From Serratia symbiotica (GTDB lineage: Bacteria > Pseudomonadota > Gammaproteobacteria > Enterobacterales > Enterobacteriaceae): a stretch of DNA of 64,000 bases. The stretch is from positions 310,001 to 374,000 of the forward strand of contig NZ_CP050855.1 of the NCBI RefSeq assembly GCF_000821185.2. Direction: 5' to 3'. Of the stretch, positions 43,784-51,919 are shown in pieces. Below the pieces are notes generated by a model. That model worked only from the letters and a program-made list of their open reading frames with translations, did no database searches and was not told the origin of the DNA. The translations under genes and the position numbers were made by a program. Within the stretch, counting starts at the first letter, position 1; every line of letters begins with the position of its first letter.

Positions 43784-44146
43784 ATGCGTCTGTCCAGTAA
43801 ATCCATCTATGACCGGGCGATTACGTTTCGTAAGAGTTTTATATTCGCCGTTATCGCTGAGCTGCTGAATTTCACCTTCAGGGCAATCATCTTCCGGCCG
43901 CTGCTGATTATCTGCTGCATTTTGCTGGTATTACTGACGGCGATACCCGTCGCCGTCTTTATCAGCCCGTCATTTACGGAGCCTGCGGCAATGGCCGGAG
44001 TTGTCAGGGGGGCGCACCTGATACCGCATATGTGGCCCTGGCTGTTTATGACGGGATTGATGTTTGAACTGGTCTCCATACTGCACCGACTGACCGGCTG
44101 GCCGTGGCAAGAAAACACCTGTGGCGAAAGTGGGAGCGGAAGATGA
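43784..44146 (+). CDS. Small membrane protein upstream of traD
   Basis: 120 residues with two membrane segments (about 42-62, LLIICCILLVLLTAIPVAVFI; about 83-100, PWLFMTGLMFELVSIL). AAGGAG is well placed before the ATG. The gene overlaps traD by 4 bases. I do not recognise a family; it may assist the coupling protein. Confidence 0.7.
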   Translation: MRLSSKSIYDRAITFRKSFIFAVIAELLNFTFRAIIFRPLLIICCILLVLLTAIPVAVFISPSFTEPAAMAGVVRGAHLIPHMWPWLFMTGLMFELVSILHRLTGWPWQENTCGESGSGR

Positions 44147-46254
44147 GCAATCGCCATGTCATGGAGTCTCTGCTGCGCCCCGCCGTAGAGCTGTATTCCG
44201 CTACTGTTGCAGGTAGCGCCACCTACATTTGCTTGACCGCTCCTTGGGCGGTGGCACTCGCTCCGTCTGTAAGTTGGGTCACCGCTGCCGGTTTTGGCGT
44301 GTTGGCGCTCAGACGTACCGCGCAGGGCATGAAAATCCTTCGCTATCGTCGCAACATCCGTCGTCTGTCACGCTACGTGCTGACCAGCGATCAGATACCG
44401 GTCAGCCGCCGCCAGCTGTTTCTCGGCAGAGGATTTCAGTGGTCGCCGCGTCACACCCAGCGCCTGATGGAGGCACGTCGCCCGGAATGTGAAGTTTACG
44501 TACAGCCCTCCGTGCTGTACCGCATGGCGCGTCAGATGGAAAAAAAGATGGAGTTCAGTCTTCCCTGGCTGTGTCGGCTGACCCGCTCGGATTCGGCGCT
44601 CAACCCGTTACGCCCGCTGCCACCGGTGGGGGGTAGCCCGATATACCATGGTGTGGAGCTGGACGAAACGACGGTGACCTATGATCTGAATGAACGCGTG
44701 GGACATATGCTGGTCATCGGTACCACCAGCGTTGGCAAAACCCGTCTGGCAGAGTTGCTCATCACCCAGGATATCCGCCGTACAAACGTAGCGGGCGAGC
44801 ATGAGGTGGTCATCGTGTTTGACCCCAAAGGCGACGCTGATCTGCTGCGGCGCATGTACGCCGAGTCACATCGCGTCGGTCGGCAGGATAACTTCTGGGT
44901 TTTCCACCTCGGCTGGCCGGATATCAGCGCCCGTTACAATGCCGTTGGGCGGTTCAGTCGCATCTCTGAAGTGGCCTCCCGCGTGGCCGGTCAGCTCTCC
45001 GGCGAGGGCAATTCTGCCGCCTTTCGCGAGTTTGCCTGGCGTTTCGTCAACATCATTACCCGGGCGCTGGTCGCGCTAGGCCAGAGACCCGATTACGGCC
45101 TTATCCTGCGCTATGTGACCAACATCAGCGAACTGTATGAAACCTATGTGGAAAACCTGCTGAGAGAAAAGGCCCCCCAGTTGATGACGACCGTTGAGGC
45201 CATGATGCAGAGTGGTCTCAGCGAGAAGGATCTGCCGCGTCACCTGCAAGACAGACCCAACGGCCTGAAAATCTGGGTTTTCGAGCAGGTATTGGGTAGC
45301 CCGGAGGGCAAAAAACTCTGGGATCCGGTACTGGATGGGCTGCGTAGCGCCGTCCAGTACGACCGTACCTACTTCGATAAAATCGTCGCGTCGCTGCTGC
45401 CGTTGCTGGAGAAACTCACTACCGGCAAGACCGCGGCGTTGCTGGCACCCGATTACACCGATCTTGACGATCCCCGGCCCATACTGGACTGGCACAACAT
45501 CATCAAGGCACGCGGCGTGGTTTACGTTGGTCTAGATGCGCTATCCGACCCGGTGGTCGCTGCGGCGGTCGGCAACAGCATGTTCGCCGATCTGGTGTCC
45601 GAGGGAGGGCACATCTATAAGTTTGGCCTTGGCGATGAGGACAAGGGGAGATCCGGCAAGGTGGCCATCAACCTGCACTGTGACGAGTTTAACGAACTGA
45701 TGGGGGATGAGTTTATCCCGCTTATCAACAAAGGTGGCGGGGCGGGCTTTCAGGTGACCGCCTACACCCAGACGCTCTCCGACATTGAGGCACGCATTGG
45801 CAGCCCGGCCAAAGCGAATCAGGTGGTGGGGAATTTCAACACCCTGGTGATGTTGCGCGTGCGGGAGAAAAATACCGCCATGCTGCTCACCGACCAACTG
45901 CCCGACGTCGATGTGTATCAGAAAACACTGACCTCCGGCGTGACGGACGTATCGCGTCCCGGTGAGAAAACGGACTTTAACAGCAACGTGAATGACCAGG
46001 TGAGCCTGGTCAAAGTGCCGATGATAAGCCCCGCCGATATCATCAACCTGCCCAAGGGGCAAGCCTATGCGCTGCTGGAAGGTGGGCGGCTGTGGAAAAT
46101 CCGCATGCCGCTGCCGGCCGACAATGATGATCCGCATATGCCAGCAAGTCTTGAGCAACTGGCCGACAACATGGAGAAAAACTACCGCACCGACGAAACC
46201 TGGTGGACCGGCGGTGATATGTCGTTCGCGGGAGGGGGGGATGTCGCACCATAA
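44143..46254 (+). CDS. traD: TraD-type coupling protein
   Basis: 703 residues. Two N-terminal membrane segments (about 20-58) anchor it. Walker A is GTTSVGKT (193-200) and VVIVFDPKGD (222-231) follows the TraD/VirD4 pattern; NLHCDEFNELMGDE (late) is Walker B, and VTAYTQTLSDIEARIG is a conserved TraD box. It recruits the relaxase-DNA complex and pumps DNA into the channel. The start at 44143 follows GGAG. Complete. Confidence 0.93.
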   Translation: MSNRHVMESLLRPAVELYSATVAGSATYICLTAPWAVALAPSVSWVTAAGFGVLALRRTAQGMKILRYRRNIRRLSRYVLTSDQIPVSRRQLFLGRGFQWSPRHTQRLMEARRPECEVYVQPSVLYRMARQMEKKMEFSLPWLCRLTRSDSALNPLRPLPPVGGSPIYHGVELDETTVTYDLNERVGHMLVIGTTSVGKTRLAELLITQDIRRTNVAGEHEVVIVFDPKGDADLLRRMYAESHRVGRQDNFWVFHLGWPDISARYNAVGRFSRISEVASRVAGQLSGEGNSAAFREFAWRFVNIITRALVALGQRPDYGLILRYVTNISELYETYVENLLREKAPQLMTTVEAMMQSGLSEKDLPRHLQDRPNGLKIWVFEQVLGSPEGKKLWDPVLDGLRSAVQYDRTYFDKIVASLLPLLEKLTTGKTAALLAPDYTDLDDPRPILDWHNIIKARGVVYVGLDALSDPVVAAAVGNSMFADLVSEGGHIYKFGLGDEDKGRSGKVAINLHCDEFNELMGDEFIPLINKGGGAGFQVTAYTQTLSDIEARIGSPAKANQVVGNFNTLVMLRVREKNTAMLLTDQLPDVDVYQKTLTSGVTDVSRPGEKTDFNSNVNDQVSLVKVPMISPADIINLPKGQAYALLEGGRLWKIRMPLPADNDDPHMPASLEQLADNMEKNYRTDETWWTGGDMSFAGGGDVAP

Positions 46255-47002
46255 TGTCGATCATGACCGGCGCAGCGCACCGGCACGTCAGCAGCGGGCC
46301 GGGCCGTTTGGCCTGCTGCTGTGGGATCTGCCAATCAGCCTTATCGGTATTTTGTTCGGCTCTCTGCTGGCCAGCCTACTGATTGAGTATGTCTGTATCG
46401 CCTTGCTGTGGCCGGATGAGGGGGCTGCACATAGCTATCGTGTGATGGTAGCGGAAAGCCGCTGGCTGTCTGAGGGATACACCCGCAGCCTGCTGATGGC
46501 TACCCCGGTGACCACGGTCTGTCACTGGGTTTACGCTGCTTGGCAGTGGCTTTTTGTAGACAGCGGACTCAGCGGCGGGTTGCAGTCGTTTAAAACGCTG
46601 AGCGAGGAAGGCAGCGGGATTATTCCCGCGCTCAATGGGCTGGGAGCCTCACTGGTGAGTGGGTTGGGCGTGTACCTGCAGGCGACGATATGGGTCACGC
46701 TGATTTTCTTTATCCGGGTGATGATCCTGTTTCTAAGCCTGCCGCTTTTCTTGCTGGTCGTGATAACCGGGGTGGTGGAGGGGCTGGTGCGGCGCGACCT
46801 GCGACGATACGGGGCAGGATATGAATCGAGCTTTGTGTATCACCACGCGAAACGCTTTATCAAACCGGCGCTGTATGGCCCCTGTATGTTTTATCTGGCA
46901 TGGCCGACAGCCGTGTGGCCGAACTTGCTGCTGCTCCCTTCGGCACTGCTGGTTGGTGGGGTACTGGCGGTGGTCACAGCCTCATTTAAGAAATATCTCT
47001 AG
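46241..47002 (+). CDS. TIGR03747-type ICE membrane protein
   Basis: 253 residues with four or five membrane segments: LPISLIGILFGSLLASLLIEYV, LQATIWVTLIFFIRVMILFLSLPLFLLVVITG, and a C-terminal WPNLLLLPSALLVGGVLAVV. VEGLVRRDLRRYGAGYESSFVYHHAKR is the family hallmark. Part of the transfer apparatus in the inner membrane, exact role unknown. Overlaps traD by 14 bases. Confidence 0.82.
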   Translation: MSHHNVDHDRRSAPARQQRAGPFGLLLWDLPISLIGILFGSLLASLLIEYVCIALLWPDEGAAHSYRVMVAESRWLSEGYTRSLLMATPVTTVCHWVYAAWQWLFVDSGLSGGLQSFKTLSEEGSGIIPALNGLGASLVSGLGVYLQATIWVTLIFFIRVMILFLSLPLFLLVVITGVVEGLVRRDLRRYGAGYESSFVYHHAKRFIKPALYGPCMFYLAWPTAVWPNLLLLPSALLVGGVLAVVTASFKKYL

Positions 47003-47115
47003 TCGTTATTGTCCGCCCACGGTTTTATTTTTACCAAAGCGATAACAATTTCCAGCTGTAACCCCCGCAGCTTTGCGTCACTCTCCCGACCATCAGTTAC
47101 CCGGGAGAGCCGCCT

Positions 47116-47433
47116 ATGCGTCACATCAACCCCCTTCTTTTACTGCTGCTGGCCGCGCTGCCGGCGCTGCATTGTCAGGCCTCTGAGAAAGACGAACTGG
47201 CGCTGGTGATGCGTCAACTTGACCAGGTGCAGGCCAGTCTTGACCGTGCACGCGTGGTGGCCAACCAGGAACAGGATGCGCGTTTTTATTTCGACTATCA
47301 GCAGGCTACGCGCGATATCACCATCATGAAGCAGGGTATTTCCACTTACCTGGAGCCGTCACGAGCCCAGCCCTCATCCCGTTCTGCATCGGTTAGCGGC
47401 CAGTACCGTGCCGAGGAGCCATCATGGCGATGA
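47116..47433 (+). CDS. RAQPRD-type ICE protein
   Basis: 105 residues: signal peptide (LLLLLLAALPALHCQA), then a coiled helix ELALVMRQLDQVQASLDRARVVANQEQDARFYFDYQQA as in the TIGR01690 family. The eponymous motif reads SRAQPSS here, so only RAQP is kept. Periplasmic component of unknown function. Confidence 0.82.
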   Translation: MRHINPLLLLLLAALPALHCQASEKDELALVMRQLDQVQASLDRARVVANQEQDARFYFDYQQATRDITIMKQGISTYLEPSRAQPSSRSASVSGQYRAEEPSWR

Positions 47434-47669
47434 ACGGAGACCAGCTCTCCGGCTGGAGTGCCGGCACCGGCAACAGCCTGACGCCTGCACAGCTTAACAC
47501 GCTGATTCTGGGTTCCCTGGCCATTGTCCTGTTTCTGTTTGCCGCCTGGGCGATGGTGCAGGCCTATCGTGGGCTTGCCAGCAAAGCCGTGATGTTCCGC
47601 CAGTTCAACGAACTGCTGATACGATTGATCGTGCTCATCCTCCTGACCCTGTTTTTCTTCTTCCACTGA
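47424..47669 (+). CDS. TIGR03758-type small membrane protein (DUF3262)
   Basis: 81 residues with two membrane helices (LNTLILGSLAIVLFLFAAWAMV, LLIRLIVLILLTLFFFF). Size, hairpin shape and position next to the TIGR03745 gene fit a pilin-like or channel subunit of the GI-type secretion system. Overlaps the preceding gene by 10 bases. Confidence 0.82.
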   Translation: MAMNGDQLSGWSAGTGNSLTPAQLNTLILGSLAIVLFLFAAWAMVQAYRGLASKAVMFRQFNELLIRLIVLILLTLFFFFH

Positions 47670-47681
47670 TAGGACACTGTT

Positions 47682-48047
47682 ATGAAAGCCACATTAGTAA
47701 CGCTATACCGTGCTGCACTGCGGCGCGCCAGACTCTTGCTGCTGCCGGGGCTGTGCTGGGGCGGCCAGGTGCTGGCAGATCTGCCCTCTGTTGAACAGCC
47801 CACCACAGGCGGTGGTGGGGGGACCTATAACACCGTCATGGGCTACATCAAAATGGGCGGTCTGGCGCTCGGCCTGCTGGTCTGCGTGGCTGCGTTTCTC
47901 GCCGTGGCTCACGCTGTCATTACTTCCTTCCACGATATCCGTCGCGGCAAGGGCTCCTGGACCGAGTTTCTGCTCTATCTGGTGGTCGGTATCGGCCTCA
48001 TCCTGCTGGTTATCTATCTGGCCACCAAAGCAGCCAATATCATTTAA
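47682..48047 (+). CDS. TIGR03745-type membrane protein (DUF2976)
   Basis: 121 residues: signal peptide (LLLLPGLCWGGQVLA), a glycine-rich segment GGGGGTYNTVMGYIKMGG, and two membrane helices (ALGLLVCVAAFLAVAHAVI, FLLYLVVGIGLILLVIYLAT). It resembles the VirB2/TraA-type conjugative pilin in shape, which is an inference. Confidence 0.82.
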   Translation: MKATLVTLYRAALRRARLLLLPGLCWGGQVLADLPSVEQPTTGGGGGTYNTVMGYIKMGGLALGLLVCVAAFLAVAHAVITSFHDIRRGKGSWTEFLLYLVVGIGLILLVIYLATKAANII

Positions 48048-48056
48048 GGAGTTGCC

Positions 48057-48431
48057 ATGGCCGTCATCGACTTTCTTCCTGACAGACTGAACAACCCACC
48101 GGTGGTGTGGAAAGGGTTCACCTCCAGTGAGTTTCTGCTGGCCGCCATCATCGGTATGCTGGCCGGCATTCCGCTGGCCGTGCTGCTGTCGCTGCTACCG
48201 TTTATCGGATGGCTGGCGTTCCCCATCTGCATGCTGTTGACGCCGCTGGTTGTGGTGTTTCTCGGCGGCGGCTGGATTGCCGGCTACAAACGTGGCAAGC
48301 CGGAGAACTATATCTGGCAGCGCCTCGAGGCGCTGCGCTGCCGTGCTCGCCTGTCGCGCTCGTTGATCCTTGACAGCCGGACGTGGGAGTTGAAGCGAAC
48401 CTCGGCAGTCAAACGCGGAGGTCAGGCATGA
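48057..48431 (+). CDS. TIGR03750-type membrane protein (DUF3487)
   Basis: 124 residues. LNNPPVVWKGFTSSEFLLAA precedes two membrane helices (about 30-75), and YIWQRLEALRC follows. Its build is like VirB3/TraL, a small inner-membrane partner of the VirB4 ATPase. GGAG precedes the start. Confidence 0.82.
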   Translation: MAVIDFLPDRLNNPPVVWKGFTSSEFLLAAIIGMLAGIPLAVLLSLLPFIGWLAFPICMLLTPLVVVFLGGGWIAGYKRGKPENYIWQRLEALRCRARLSRSLILDSRTWELKRTSAVKRGGQA

Positions 48432-49087
48432 GCCGGTTTCGTAACGGTATGACCGCACGCGATAATCATATCTTTTCGTTGCGCATTGCCTGCGTACTGC
48501 TGTTCGCTGGCATGTTGATTACCGGTATAGGCTGGATGCGTGCGCCATCTGAACTCACCATCCACAATCCGCCTGATTTGCGATCCGGAAGTACCCGTAA
48601 ATGGTGGGAGGTGCCGCCGTCAACGGTATACAGCTTTGCTTTCTATATCTTCCAGCAGCTCAACGCATGGCCAAAAAACGGTGAGGTGGACTACCTGGCA
48701 AAGATTGCGCAGATGAGTGCCTACCTGACGCCGTCCTGTCAGGATTTTCTTAATAAAGATGCGCAGATGCGTAAGAACAGCGACGAGCTGCGCGATCGCG
48801 TACGTGTGGTGTATGAAATCCCGCGTCGTGGCTACAGCCGCCGCAGCGTTACCCTGCTCGATCAGGATAACTGGATTGCCCGGCTCGACCTGGTGGCGGA
48901 TGAGTATTACCACACCGAACCGGTCAAACGGGCGCTGGTGCGTTATCCGCTGAAGGTGGTGCGCTGGGAGGGCGATCCTGAACGCAACCCGTTTGGTCTG
49001 GCGCTGGACTGCTATGCCGCCATCCCACAGCGTCTGGAGGCTATCGCGCAGCCTGAACCGGAGAAAAAGTCAGGAGCGTTCAAGTGA
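48428..49087 (+). CDS. TIGR03746-type protein (DUF2895), VirB8/TraE-like
   Basis: 219 residues with one N-terminal membrane helix (about 18-38, IACVLLFAGMLITGIGW) and a periplasmic domain including PPSTVYSFAFYIFQQLNAWP and YLTPSCQDFLNKD. This topology is like the TraE/VirB8 scaffold of type IV secretion. ATG at 48428, overlapping the upstream gene by 4 bases. Confidence 0.82.
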   Translation: MSRFRNGMTARDNHIFSLRIACVLLFAGMLITGIGWMRAPSELTIHNPPDLRSGSTRKWWEVPPSTVYSFAFYIFQQLNAWPKNGEVDYLAKIAQMSAYLTPSCQDFLNKDAQMRKNSDELRDRVRVVYEIPRRGYSRRSVTLLDQDNWIARLDLVADEYYHTEPVKRALVRYPLKVVRWEGDPERNPFGLALDCYAAIPQRLEAIAQPEPEKKSGAFK

Positions 49088-49962
49088 AAAGATATTCTCT
49101 GATACTGCTGGCTCTGCTGCTGACGTCAGGCGCAGCACGGGCTGTAGAATTGATGAAGTGGGAGCGTATTCCGCTGCAAATACCCCTGACTGTCGGCCAG
49201 GAGCGCATCGTTTTCGTGGATAAAAATGTGCGCGTGGGTTTCCCGCCGTCACTGAATGACAAGTTGCGCATCCAGAGCACCGGCGGCGTGGTCTATCTCG
49301 CTGCAAAGGAGACGTTTCCGGTGACGCGCCTTGAATTGCAGAACAAGGAAAACGGTGAAATCATTTTGCTCGACGTTAGCGCCGAACCCGGTAAAACGAC
49401 GCGCGAGCCGGTGAAGCTTGTCTATGACGGTGAGGTGGCCAATGCCACTGCGAACGACAAGCAGACGGTCAGCGGTGACAGCAGCGCCCGCCAGTCATCC
49501 CAGCGCGACGTGGGGGCCAGCCGTAAGCCAGCAAAGCTCGACGCTCCACTGCCCGTGGTATTGACACGATATGCGGCGCAGAACATGTACGGCCCACCGC
49601 GTACGGTGGAAGCGGTACCGGGCATCAGCCCGGTCTCTCTCAAGCTGCCGTCTCCCCTCACCACGCTGATGCCGTCCGAACCGGTGACCCTTACCCCCAT
49701 GGCGGCCTGGAGCCTTCAGGGCAGTAGCGTGATCGCGCTACAGGTGCGTAACCGTTCTGCGGACAAGGTCATCCTCGATCCGCGGGTGCTGGAAGGTCAG
49801 TTCGTCACGGCAACCTTCCAGCACCGCTGGTTGGGTCGTGCTGGCACGCCGGAAGATACCACCGTGCTGTATCTGGTGACCGCCGGGCGGCCGGAGGGGG
49901 CATTTATCGCTGAACCGGCGATGCAAAAGGCGGTTAAAGGCAGCAGGAGAGCGAAAAAATGA
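49084..49962 (+). CDS. TIGR03749-type protein (DUF3438), VirB9/TraK-like
   Basis: 292 residues with a signal peptide (LILLALLLTSGAARA). The mature protein begins VELMKWERIPLQIPLTVGQERIV, a strand-rich domain as in TraK/VirB9 outer-membrane core proteins; the C-terminal domain has ALQVRNRSADKVILDPRVLEGQF. Four-base overlaps on both sides place it in one operon. Confidence 0.82.
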   Translation: MKRYSLILLALLLTSGAARAVELMKWERIPLQIPLTVGQERIVFVDKNVRVGFPPSLNDKLRIQSTGGVVYLAAKETFPVTRLELQNKENGEIILLDVSAEPGKTTREPVKLVYDGEVANATANDKQTVSGDSSARQSSQRDVGASRKPAKLDAPLPVVLTRYAAQNMYGPPRTVEAVPGISPVSLKLPSPLTTLMPSEPVTLTPMAAWSLQGSSVIALQVRNRSADKVILDPRVLEGQFVTATFQHRWLGRAGTPEDTTVLYLVTAGRPEGAFIAEPAMQKAVKGSRRAKK

Positions 49963-51470
49963 AAGCACCTGCTTCAAATATGTTGGTGAAGATCGCCGTT
50001 CCCCTGGTGCTGTCGGGCACTATCATGCTCGGCGTCAAATCCTGCTCTGAAAGCCGAAGCCAGACCACGGGTGGGCAGAAAAATACCCACGTGGCGTTAA
50101 AGGACCTGACGCCCGAAGACCTGAAATCCCTGGGCATTGAGGGGGATACGCCTCAGGATACGCTGCGTACCATTGTGGGCAACTTCCGTAAAGTGCAGGA
50201 TCGCCTCGATAGCCTCGCTGATGACAATAAAAAGCTCAGCGATGAAAACAAGGCGCTCAAAAAGACTCACCGCAATGTTGATGAACAGATAAGCCAGGTC
50301 GTGGGCAACGCCCGTGCCGAAGAGGTGCAGAAGCGCACACAGCTCAGCGCGCAGGTGACCGACCTGAGTGCGCAGGTTGATCAGCTTATGAACCAGCTTA
50401 AAAATGGCGGGGCCAGCACGACAGTGGCCAGTAAAAATACCGCTCCCGGTAGCGATATCCCGGTTGGTCTGGGTTATGACAACGGACTGAGCGGTGCCAA
50501 CAACGCGTTATCGTCAGATAGCTTGAGGTGGGTAGAGCCGAATGATGGCATTTCCACTGATGCCAACGGCCGTCCGCTATCGGGCAGTAACAGCAATAAT
50601 GCCACCGGCTTTGCCTTTGCCAGCACCTTTGGCGCTGTAAGCGATGCCACCAAACAGGCGGGCGCAGCGGTGAGCTCGGTCGTACAGGATACGCTGTCAG
50701 CGGACGAGAAGGCCACTGATCCGGTCTATACCCTGCCGGAGAACGCCACCCTGGTTGGTAGCCAGGCCATGACGGCGCTGTTGGGGCGCGTGCCTGTTGA
50801 CGGCAAGGTCACCGATCCGTACCCCTTCAAAGTGATGATTGGCAAAGACAACCTCACGGCCAACGGCATCGAGCTGCCTGACGTGCAGGGGGCCATCGTG
50901 TCGGGAACCGCAACCGGTGACTGGACGCTCTCCTGTGTACGCGGTGCCATTACCAGTATCACCTTCGTCTTTACTGACGGCACCGTTCGCACCTTGCCAT
51001 CACCGAACGGCAGCGGTGGTAATCAGAACGGCCAGGGCGGCAGCGGCAATAACAACAGCATCGGCTGGCTGTCGGACGACAATGGCATCCCCTGTATTTC
51101 CGGTACGCGCAAAAGTAATGCCTCTACTTATCTGCCTACCCTCGCCGTACTTGCCGCCGCTGGCGCGGCCGGTGAAACGCTGGCACAGAACCAGAATACC
51201 ACCCAGACCAACGGCTATGGCGGCGTCACCGCCAGCCTGACGGGCGATGCGGGCCAGGCCGTGCTGGGCAAGGCGTTTTCCGGCGGCATGCGAGAAACCG
51301 TTGACTGGGTCAAGGCACGCTATGGCCAGACTTTTGATGCCGTCTACGTACCCCCTGGCCAAAAAGTGGCGCTGCATATCACGCGCCAACTGGCCATCGA
51401 TTATGAAGAGAGGGGCCGCAAGGTGAAATATGACTTTAGCCTGGTCGGAAACGGCACGGGCATGGACTGA
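49959..51470 (+). CDS. TIGR03752-type protein, TraB/VirB10-like
   Basis: 503 residues. A membrane helix (about 8-24), then a coiled coil (about 70-150, LADDNKKLSDENKALKK), a flexible linker, and a C-terminal beta domain (about 260-500) with DGKVTDPYPFKVMIGKDNL and YVPPGQKVALHITRQLAIDYEERGRKV. This architecture is that of TraB/VirB10, spanning inner membrane to outer-membrane pore. Confidence 0.84.
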   Translation: MKAPASNMLVKIAVPLVLSGTIMLGVKSCSESRSQTTGGQKNTHVALKDLTPEDLKSLGIEGDTPQDTLRTIVGNFRKVQDRLDSLADDNKKLSDENKALKKTHRNVDEQISQVVGNARAEEVQKRTQLSAQVTDLSAQVDQLMNQLKNGGASTTVASKNTAPGSDIPVGLGYDNGLSGANNALSSDSLRWVEPNDGISTDANGRPLSGSNSNNATGFAFASTFGAVSDATKQAGAAVSSVVQDTLSADEKATDPVYTLPENATLVGSQAMTALLGRVPVDGKVTDPYPFKVMIGKDNLTANGIELPDVQGAIVSGTATGDWTLSCVRGAITSITFVFTDGTVRTLPSPNGSGGNQNGQGGSGNNNSIGWLSDDNGIPCISGTRKSNASTYLPTLAVLAAAGAAGETLAQNQNTTQTNGYGGVTASLTGDAGQAVLGKAFSGGMRETVDWVKARYGQTFDAVYVPPGQKVALHITRQLAIDYEERGRKVKYDFSLVGNGTGMD

Positions 51471-51919
51471 TGGGGAACATGATGCAAAATAACAACCCTG
51501 GGATGCACCGGCGCAAGCTTCTGGCCACCTCTGCTTGTGTGGCGACCATGTTGCTCATGCTTGCGGGCTGTAGCACCTCGAAAGACGAAATGTTGCCCCC
51601 GGGTGACAGTACCATGCTGGCGCTGTGGAACGCGGGTGCGTCGGCCACGCACGCTACGGTGGAAAGCCGCACCACGCTGCGTAGGCCGGTTACAGACAGC
51701 GAACGCACGCGTGCACAGCAGGCGCGCAACAGCTCCAGCCGCAGCCAGGAAAACGAGATCCAGCAGACGTTTCCCCGCTTGCCCAACCCTGACATGGTGA
51801 TGTATGTATTCCCGCATCTGGCGGAGGGCAACACGCCGGTACCGGGCTACAGCACGGTGTTTCCTTTCTACCGTCAGGTGCACTATGCGTTGCCCGGCGA
51901 GCGCACGGAGGATCTCTGA
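51470..51919 (+). CDS. TIGR03751-type lipoprotein, VirB7/TraV-like
   Basis: 149 residues. The signal ends in LMLAGCSTSKDE, a lipobox (Cys about residue 34). The rest has NEIQQTFPRLPNPDMVMYVFPHL and VPGYSTVFPFYRQVHYALPGE. It probably anchors the core complex in the outer membrane. Starts at the last base of the previous stop. Confidence 0.82.
   Translation: MGNMMQNNNPGMHRRKLLATSACVATMLLMLAGCSTSKDEMLPPGDSTMLALWNAGASATHATVESRTTLRRPVTDSERTRAQQARNSSSRSQENEIQQTFPRLPNPDMVMYVFPHLAEGNTPVPGYSTVFPFYRQVHYALPGERTEDL

Noticed and set aside
44229..44492. Plus-strand ORF inside traD in another frame
   Set aside because: It overlaps a strong Walker ATPase gene entirely and has no own signals.
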